Below are positions 55,859 to 64,000 of a DNA stretch of 64,000 bases, piece after piece (the first letter of the stretch is position 1; the number at the start of each line of letters is the position of its first letter). The translations under genes were made by a program, and so were the position numbers. The notes under the pieces were generated by a model. The model was given only the letters and a program-made list of their open reading frames with translations. It searched no databases and was not told where the DNA came from. The DNA is from Colletotrichum lupini (lineage: Eukaryota > Ascomycota > Sordariomycetes > Glomerellales > Glomerellaceae), in contig NC_064672.1 of NCBI RefSeq assembly GCF_023278565.1, positions 1 to 64,000 of the forward strand, read 5' to 3'.

Positions 55859-58800
55859 TATGATGGATTCGACATGAGTAAAGTGAATGTTTTGAGGTTC
55901 TCTTGATGAGATTGATGAGTTGTGAGAAGCGACTGATTGTTTCTTTGATGCAACCTTTGGACGCGATTCCTTGCTCGAGGTTCCTGGCGCTCAGATGATC
56001 GACGTCACTGTACTTTGGCATCCTACGGGGATGGCCCTACATTAAATTTAGAGTCTGCAGCAGATGAGTCAGCCAACCTTTGCTATGGTTCTCCCCTGCG
56101 GGTCACGCCAACGAGTCGGTACTGGAGTGATGAGAAAAGGGGGCGGTCGTACGATTTGAGTATTTTTTGAGGGCTTTCGTTCCTGGGATTCAAACCGGCT
56201 GGTCACTGCTCGGTAGGAATAACGAGCCATACGGAAGGCAAGAGAGGATGAACAGCGGTCTGGGAAATTCTTGATCGGCAGGGCCGAATTGAGGCCGGGC
56301 ATCGGTTCGATACGGAGGCGGCGAGCTAGGAAGGTACTGCCGGCGTGGCGCCGTGCCATCGGGTCTTGGGGTCTTGGGGGTCTTGTGCGGATAGGTGCAA
56401 GGGTGCCTTCCAACGATTTCTGAGGGAATGGACCGATATCGTTGTGTATTTTAGCTCTGAAATATGAAGAGGCCGAGAGGGGATGGTCTCATCTCCTCTT
56501 TGGTACCAGTAGAGACGTTGCCTTTTTCTGAGTCTCCCATCGCGAATGGCCGTCCATAGATATGAAGTAAGTATGGTCGGTAATAGGCTGTCCGGCTTTG
56601 AAGACAACGTGAGTTGGGATGTTCCTCGCATGAACAGCCTCAACCTTGAGCGTGGGCAGAGGCGAAATTGTCGTGCAGGGGCATAGTGGCCATCAAATGC
56701 TTAAAATCTGGAGCATTCGGCATTTGTCGTGACTTGATCAACAAGGGACGATAATCGACCGGACACATTGTGCCTGCTCAGCTCCTCCTACGTAGACCCT
56801 GAAGGCTGAGGGAGCGGCAGCAAGATCTTGACGCGCATGCTGGAAGTCTTGTCCCACAGAAATTGCCGTTTGGATAGGGCTCAGGAATGGAGGTGTCCAG
56901 GCCCTGGATTGGTGGTTTGCTGGACGCAGGCAGACGAGACACAACGTGGCCGCGACTTCATGTGATAGAATTTAGACCCAAGGATGGAATCAATCACTGT
57001 GAGAGTGAAACACGGCTGCTTCTGGTATCTCAAGAGTAGTGAGAGTGAGCTCGTAGTGTTGGGGTGGATGATTGCGTCTTCCGAGTGCCGCCTTCGGCGA
57101 GCTGGAAGAGAAAAGAGGCGCATTGACCTGGCCAATGTCTATGATGCTCACAGCAGTAGCAGCAAGAGCCAGGAGGGCAGCGAGGACGGATAGATGTGGC
57201 GCGAGTGGCCTGCAGACGGACAGGCCTAGTTCGGGCCGGTAACACTCGGCCGGTTCCCCGCCGTGCCCGTCTGTGGGCAGATATTGTCTGTTTGAGCATG
57301 ACTAATGAGCGGATGGGCATGCGAGAAGTTGGTGAGTGGTGCTTGGCTCCTCCTCAGTTCCAGGCTGTTGGCCGCGAACCGGTGCCAATACTCGGTATAT
57401 CTATGGGCATGTCAGGTTGGTCGATGCTTGCCTACCGATTGGTGCAGGTGAATTTCGACGAGGATAGTCACGTAGACATGGGTAGCAATGCAGGTTGCCG
57501 TCACGATGGCAGCATGTTGGAACGCGTGGTTTGTGCTTTTTTGCAGGGTCGCAGCCGTATCCGTAACGTGAGAAAGATGAAGGCGACGTGTTGGCGTTGG
57601 TGAGGTTGACTATGATGAACTGTGTTGGAGAGACCGATGAGCATGATGGGAGATGGCAGAGTGCGGATACTTGAGTTGGAATAGATGTACGGAGTACAGA
57701 TTAAATATTGAGGAGCTGTAATAAGGTCTTGAAGTAGGTGAGGTGCTCCGTAAACGTGATGCTGTGACATGTGAGCAATCGGGTTGTGCGTCTGTTTTCT
57801 CCTCTGAAGCAACGCAAGTGCAGCGACGCAATATCGAGTCCACCAGTGAGTCTCGACTGGACATGCTGCGTCACGGTCTGTATACGTAAGTGGATGAAAT
57901 GGACTTGAGGCGTCGCGATTGTGTTGGTAAGAGAAGTCCGTTTGGTGATGGTTGAAGTTGCGTGGATTGTGCCCTTATGGTCCATCTTCCCGTCTCATTC
58001 AGTGCTCGCGGCAGGTTTCGAGAAGTAGTTCCAGGCTTGAGTTAGCAGACGAGATACATGTCGAGACTTGGAGGCTGAAAGAGGGGCCATTCGGGGTCCT
58101 TTTCCCCGCTCAGATGGCCCTCTTCGCAGTCACGCAGTGCACTTTAGGCAAGGTAAGTAACTAAGGAAATCGCGGCAAGCGCTGGGATGCAGCTGTCAGC
58201 CTGTCACCGAGAGAGGAAGCCAACCTAAGGTGGGGACCTCAAGCTTACCTAAGGCACCAGGATCAGCGAGGCAAGGCAAGGCTGCCAAGGGTGCGTAATG
58301 AGGTCCTGGAGCAGGTCTTCTGACATCAGATGTATCTCCACACCAGCTTTGGCACGAGAGATACTTGAGAGCTCACCTTCCAGGCTGAGGTCTCCTCGCC
58401 GGCTCTCCCCAGCAAAGGTGAGGCCCAGGCTGCTGCTCTGCTGCATCATCACTCCCTCCCGCTGCGTCCATTATTACCTGCGTACCTACCTTACCTTACC
58501 TTAGGTACGAGTAGGTAAGGTACACCAACCTGGCACATCAAGGTAGGTAGGTAGTTTTCCTCACTGCTTGGCTGCAAATGCTGCAAGGCCGCCGACCGCA
58601 TACCGTCACCCGTTCCCCGGTGAAGTACGTGCCCGCCTCTGTTGCCTCTCCCGCTCCGACCACAGCTGCACCCGCTGCACCTGCATCCTGTCTGCGTCTG
58701 CATCTGTCTCTTTTTTTTTTTTTTTTTTTCTTATTTCCCTTCTCCTTCTTCCTCTTCCTCTTCCTCTTCCTCTTCCTACTCCTTCTCCTCTCCAGGCTGC

Positions 58801-59483
58801 TTGGAATTGGGGAAACAGAAGATTGCATTACCATCCAACGCCCTTTTTTTGTTGTTCTTGTCGTGCTTCTTCTCCTTCTTGTCCTAGTCAATTTCCCTCT
58901 TGTCCCAGGTATCCTTTCCAGTGCTCATATCCCCACGCGCCCAAGACTGGGCTGGGACAGCCAAACGGGGGTTCTGCGGAGACACACGACCCAGACAGCA
59001 TCATCGTCCATTATTCATCATTGGTTCGACTTCCAACACAACGACGCAATTGACCACCATTGATAGACAACAACCATACCCAGCGGCCATCAGACATTTG
59101 CCCTAGCTGTCCGCGACAATCCCCCTCCTCTACGACTTCTTCCTGACGTCCTCTCCGTACTACCAATCCACCCGCGGATCCGCCCATCCGTCCACCTTCA
59201 ACCGTCGCCTCGCCTCCAATCTCGTGCTGTACTGTACCCCCCCGGATCAACGCACGCCCCGCGACCGACGACACCACCCGACCTCCCGTCCGCTGACGCC
59301 CCCAGCTGCATTGCATCTCGCCTGCCTGTGGTGTGGGAGCGGGAGAGCTTGATTCCTGCTGCACCTGTGCGACCATCCCCATCGTTGCTACCCCTCCGCT
59401 CGGTCGCTCATCGATAGAGTCGCAAAACACCTCCCACCCATCTTCCCTACGTCCAGTGTCCTCGACACGACGCCATCGCCGCC
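55859..59483. promoter_or_regulatory. 3.6-kb spacer with CT-rich leader of the proteasome-activator gene
   Basis: No gene is firmly supported. A minus-strand segment near 57180-57110 reads LSVLAALLALAATA, like a signal peptide, but no convincing continuation was found. A repetitive strip ACCTACCTTACCTTACCTTAG occurs at about 58486-58505. From about 58700 the plus strand is pyrimidine-rich with a T-run and CTTCCT repeats, then rich in C up to the ATG at 59484, consistent with a promoter and long leader. A GTACGGAGTAC motif lies at 57687-57697. Confidence 0.45.
58711..58795. repeat. Poly-T run followed by (CTTCCT)n microsatellite
   Basis: Nineteen T (58711-58729) are followed within 12 bases by CTTCTTCCTCTTCCTCTTCC-type repeats. 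They lie in the probable leader of the proteasome-activator gene. Confidence 0.85.
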
Positions 59484-62400
59484 ATGGACGAGACACCGGG
59501 GCCGCAGCCCTCCAACCATGCCGCTGCCTTGTCTGCTGCCTCTACCGCACACTACCTGTCCAGCCACTTCGCCTCCGTCGATACAATCTCAAGATCAAAC
59601 TCCCCCGGTCCGCCCTACACAAAGAACGACGAGGACGACAAGAAGCGATACCGCCCCCGCACATTTAGCTACTTCAATCACCTGCCCTTTCCTGTCGAAG
59701 AGGAATCACAGCGCGATGCTGCTCTGGCCGGTATTCTCAAGCACCTATACATCGCCATCAAGGCTGAAGACTTTAGCCCCGGTGCTTTGCACTGGACAAG
59801 AGAGCTCACAGGGTGGCTGAATCTCAAGTTCGAGATGACGCGAGAGCTTCGCTCAACCTTGGCCAAGCTCTACTATCACCTGTGCCTCGCCCCAGGCCTT
59901 GAGCCAAGTACTGCCGACCGCTTCTTGCGCATGGTTGTCATCTTGACGAGGTGCGCTGCTACTCCCTACCCTTCCTCTCAATCAACCCTGCTTCTTCTTC
60001 GTCCTACCAGACTAGCCGCTGACCATTACTTCTCTCGTACAGAAAGTACCACTACCTCAAACCCGTCGATGACCTCCTACTCGATTGGCGCCCCTTATGG
60101 CGCGAGATCAAGGCCCTGGTGCTCCCCTCAGAGGTGGCTTCACACCAGACAAACAGGCGCCGCTCCCAAAAGCAGTTGTGGAAGCTATGCCTCCATGCTC
60201 AGACATACTTCGACCCCAAGGACCGCAAAGAAATGCTCGACGAGTTCCTGCCCTACTTTAGCACCTCAGATGTCTCCAACGCCTATATCGTCGTCGGAAC
60301 CATCAACGCGCTACTTCCCACCGATGCTGCCCCCGAAAACGTGCCGTGCTCCCAGCCGCAAGAGTTCATGCCCACACTATTCCACCTGTGGTCTTTGATC
60401 TCGAGATCCAAGAGCTTCGATGTCTTCTTCATTGACCTCTACTCTCGCATGGCAAGAGACTTTTTGCAAGCCTCCAATACATCATTCGATGCCCACGGCA
60501 TCTTTACCAGGGAACAGTCTGATTGGATTTTTACGGCTATTCTTCGCTTGACAGAGATTCCGGTCGGCCAGTCCAACTCACCATACTCGACTCTCGACTA
60601 CTCGTCAGGCTTGGGCCTGTATCTCGAGAAGGACAAGAAGAAATACCCCACGGCTTACATGATTGCCCGGTGGATTGTCTACTCCTTGTCGCCCAAGTGC
60701 TTGGAGCAAGAAAGCTCCATTCTGGCGAGTCTCGAGGGCCTTTTAGAAGCCATCGACACCTTCTACCACCCCTCCAACGTGGGATCATGGACCACCTTTT
60801 TGGGACAGTTTACAGTATACCTAACAGATATCTTTGTGTCTCGTTGGAACCGCGAAAAGAGCGGCGAACTGGATACGCCAGAGGATCGCAAGATCACTCC
60901 CGCCTTGAAGCAACGATTCGTGTCTGCGCTCAAGGAGGTCACATACATGGGACTGTTCTCCAAGAGTAACAGAGTTGCGCATTACTATTACGCGTCGCTT
61001 CAAGGATTGGCATACCTCGAGCCCAATCTCATCCTACCTGGAGCTTTGCAGCGATTTTACCCAAGTTTGCAGGGTCTCGTTGAAGTACACCGGACAACGT
61101 CAAGTCTGAACGGCCTGCAAATGATTGCCAACGTCATGTCCAAGACCAAAGGCTTCCGTTGCCACATTACTGCTCTTCTGGCTCTTGCCCTTCCTGGTAT
61201 TGATGCCAACGACTTGGGCAAGACACAGTACACATTGAACTTCTTCCAAAGTGTCGCCTATAGCATTCCCATGGTGCCTCTCGTCAAGGACGGCGATTAT
61301 GTCCACGACACCAGCCTGGCCATGCAATGGGTTCAGGGTGAGATGGAGCGCATGGAGCGTGAGGGCCAGGATATCAAACTGGACTACGAAACTGAACTTA
61401 CCGATGAGGATGAAGCAAACGTCCTTAGATCATCAACAGCGGGACTCGGCGAGTTCGTCATCGCCCTCTTGGGCAAAGTCTTTACACTGTTGGAGAATCT
61501 GCCCGATGCGTCCCATATCCGGGGGGGCACGCCGGAAGACAATGTTATTAACGCGTTGCCGGCAGCTCTCTCACCTCTCTTCGCATCGCTGTCCCCTGAG
61601 CTTTTCGACACGGCCCTCGAGAAGCTCGCCTCCTTCGTTTCGACCCATGTCGTCCATCAGGCCAGAGACGCCATGGCCTGGATTCTCAACGCCCTCTGCA
61701 AGGTGAACCCGGAAAAGACTCTCAAGGTCTTCATTCCCATGCTCATTGTCAATATTCGAAATGAGATTGACTTCAATCATGCTGCATCAGACCGAAGCAG
61801 CGGTACTGACTACTTGCCGAGAGATCGCGCTCTCGTTTGGCACGTAAGCATGCTGGGTATGGCTGTTGTGCATGTTGGTAATGAGGTTTTGAAGTATCAG
61901 ACCGAGCTCCATGACATCGCCAAATACATGCAAGAGAAGTGCCGTGGTTTGCCCACCATTCACATTTCCAACTACATTCACCACCTGCTATTGAACTTGA
62001 CACACACCTATCCCATTGACACCGCTTTGTATGAGCCCGACATCATTAAGCGCGGACTCGACGTCACCGACTGGGGAAAGACAACCTCTCCGGCTGACCT
62101 CACAATCAAGTGGCATCGTCCTTCGGCCGGAGAAGTACAGTTTGCCCTGGAGCTGTTCGATTCTCAGACCAAAGCAGCTACAAAGAAGCTGGATCTCTTG
62201 ATGAGCGAAAAGCCCCCAGTTAGCCGAACGGGAAAGAACAAGGAGTGGTCCGATGAGGTCTCCCGATTGTTCCAACAAATCAGGTTGGTGATCTCGGGAG
62301 TGGCAACATTGTTCGATGCGCATCGCGCCTCCGGCGAGAGCCCGAATGGTCATTCCAGTGTCGACGGCGAAGGCGACACGGAAATGAACGACGATGATCC

Positions 62401-64000
62401 TCTTGCCGAGGCGGCCGAGGACGAGGAAACGCGACCTCAATACCGCTATGATGCTGGATATCTCCTCACTGTCGAAGATCCTGCCTACCACAAGCTGCAT
62501 GAGCTAAGAGAAGACGTCGGACAGCTGCTATGCCGGAGTCACGAATTCCTCAACCAAAACCAAGAAGACGATGTCTCTTGCTTCACGACGCTATATGCGG
62601 CCTATCGAACCTGGATTACCGACGTCGGCATCGAGCGGTCAGCCCATCCACTCGAAAGACACCTTCGCCTCTACAAGTCCGACATCTCTGCATTTAAGAT
62701 CAGTGGCCTTCGCAAGGTTTACCCAAGACCGTTGCTGATCAAGCGAGCGGATGCATATCAACTTCTACGTGTCAAACACAACGCATCGGCGCGACAGAAG
62801 AGCGACCTGGATAAACAACTCTTGCTTAATCTCGCCCAGTCGTCTGTTTCGCCTTACGCTGATGTCAGGCGTGTCGCACAAAGCGCCCTCGACTCATCTC
62901 TCAAGGCCCTGATTGGCGGTCGGCCTCTTGTGATTCCAATTCTTCTGGACAGACTCCGGGTGGCTTTGGACGATGTTGATCACGATCGCATCAAGGGCGC
63001 CATGTATACCCTATTCTTCACCAGCTTATTGAGGACGATGGTCAAGGACTGGAGATTTGCTCCGGACGCGCTCAAGCTATACCTTCGTGCCGGGAACATC
63101 GATAAGCCCAGCATCCAGCAACTCAACGCGACGGCTCTCTTCCCTCTGCTGGACTTTGGCAAGCCCTTTGAGCGTATGATCATCGTCAACCAAGACTTTG
63201 TCGAGAAGATTCGACCTTCAGACGACTGCTCCAAAGCTATCGATAGCCGTCACAACTTCATTGTTCAACGTCGAGAGCGTGTCGAGAAGAAGAAGCTTGC
63301 GCTAGGCTTGGAGTTGACCGAAATGGCCAGAGCAGCTCACTGGAAGATTGCGTCTCGATGCGCAATCTTTGCCAGCAACATGTGCTTGCGCTTCGATACG
63401 GTCGCGCCCCCTGAGTTCATCGCTTTGGTGACGGAGGGTATCAACGACACTCATCCTGGCTTGCGGTCCAGCTACATGGCTGCATTTACCAGCGTTTTCG
63501 AAGCTGTAGAGATGCGTGCAGCTTATGACCACACCTACCGCAATTACCTGCTTGAGAAGGAAAAGGACCGGAACAAGATCATGATTGAGGTCCCCAAAGG
63601 CGATGCAGCTTTCACGCAGAAGTACCTGGACGCCTTTGCGGGCAGTCCCGAGACCGCAGAGTACATGGTCGATTCCGATCATCCTGGATGGTTGGTTTGG
63701 GGCAAGAAGTTCCTCGCATCCCGTGCGAAACCTATGCCTTTCACCGACTACGACGATACGGAGACAGCTGTCCGAAAGCAGATCGGCCAACTGATCACGA
63801 AGGAGTGGCTGAAGACCTGTTTTGAGTACCTCAAGCAGGAACCTCGCGATGCGAACGCTGACAGATTCCGTATGGGCAATGTGTACATGCTGATGCACGT
63901 GTTTGATCTCATGCACTATGGGGGCACAGCGATCAAGCTCGATGACGTCAAAGAACTCACCATTGAAGTCTATGGCGATGGTAGCGACAAGCACCAGCAC
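59484..64000 (+). CDS. blm10: Proteasome activator Blm10/PA200 (partial, runs off the right edge)
   Basis: This large HEAT-repeat protein caps the 20S proteasome core and opens its gate, mainly in the nucleus. Exon 1 is 59484-59950, then a 92-bp intron (GTGCGC...TACAG), and exon 2 from 60043 stays open to the window end: about 1,475 residues of the roughly 2,000 usual for the family. The N-terminus has RPRTFSYFNHLPFPVEEESQ, characteristic of fungal Blm10. Family-like stretches follow: KYHYLKPVDDLLLDWRPLWR, then SRVAHYYY-like SNRVAHYYYASLQGLAYLEP and GGRPLVIPILLDRLRVALDD, and HPGWLVWGKKFLASRAKPMP near the end. An acidic stretch (GDTEMNDDDPLAEAAEDEE) lies in a loop near residue 930. The C-terminal activator tail is outside the window. 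The start is the first ATG in frame with conserved sequence. Confidence 0.93.

Noticed and set aside
57110..57190. Signal-peptide-like minus-strand segment LSVLAALLALAATA
   Set aside because: No start codon in a good context and no continuing secreted-protein frame or splice partner was found.
58568..59063. Two overlapping 161-codon plus-strand frames
   Set aside because: They run through a T-run and CTTCCT repeats in the leader of the Blm10 gene, are low-complexity, and have no domain.

Overview
The window is one end of a chromosome of a filamentous ascomycete (Pezizomycotina, most likely a Sordariomycete). It opens at base 1 with about 20 copies of the telomere repeat CCCTAA. Further evidence is the many short GT-AG introns, AT-rich blocks that look mutated by RIP (repeat-induced point mutation), and gene families typical of this group: a CFEM/Pth11-type GPCR, a LaeA-like methyltransferase, Zn2Cys6 and bZIP/DUF3425 regulators, and GH3/GH16 enzymes. 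The species cannot be named from sequence alone. No rRNA, tRNA or CRISPR was recognised. Exon boundaries were placed by eye from splice sites, reading phase and family resemblance.

Subtelomere (1-18.2 kb): telomere, then 1.7 kb of AT-rich degenerate tandem repeats. Next come a Zn2Cys6 regulator that stops early beside that block, decayed stretches, and a small secreted cysteine-rich protein. These are followed by an NmrA-like pseudogene joined head-to-head to a 5'-truncated FAD monooxygenase relic. An intact 8-exon LaeA-like methyltransferase and an intact 5-exon CFEM-GPCR face each other tail to tail. A RIP-degenerated DNA transposon with 46-bp inverted repeats and TA target duplications (pogo/Fot1-like, 1.89 kb) ends the section.

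Metabolic section (18.3-35 kb): secreted SGNH/CE3-like esterase, a GH3 beta-glucosidase gene broken by an internal deletion, a DUF218 (YdcF-like) protein, and then an M20 amidohydrolase, a Zn2Cys6 regulator, an ACS-family transporter and a bZIP/DUF3425 regulator in a row. That row looks like a small uptake-and-hydrolysis unit. A 5'-truncated relic and a secreted GH16 glucanase follow.

Core-like section (35.6-64 kb): a DHH phosphoesterase with a PCNA-binding-like tail, an orphan 556-residue basic protein, a 588-bp MITE with 84-bp inverted repeats and an 8-bp target duplication, and a ~6.9-kb stretch without a supportable gene. Then come GPI mannosyltransferase 2, a decayed gene, a TDT/SSU1-like anion transporter, and the first ~1,475 residues of the proteasome activator Blm10/PA200, which runs off the right edge.

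Decay is concentrated toward the telomere, while housekeeping genes lie at the internal end. Every premature stop found is TAA or TAG, as CpA-to-TpA change of glutamine codons would produce.
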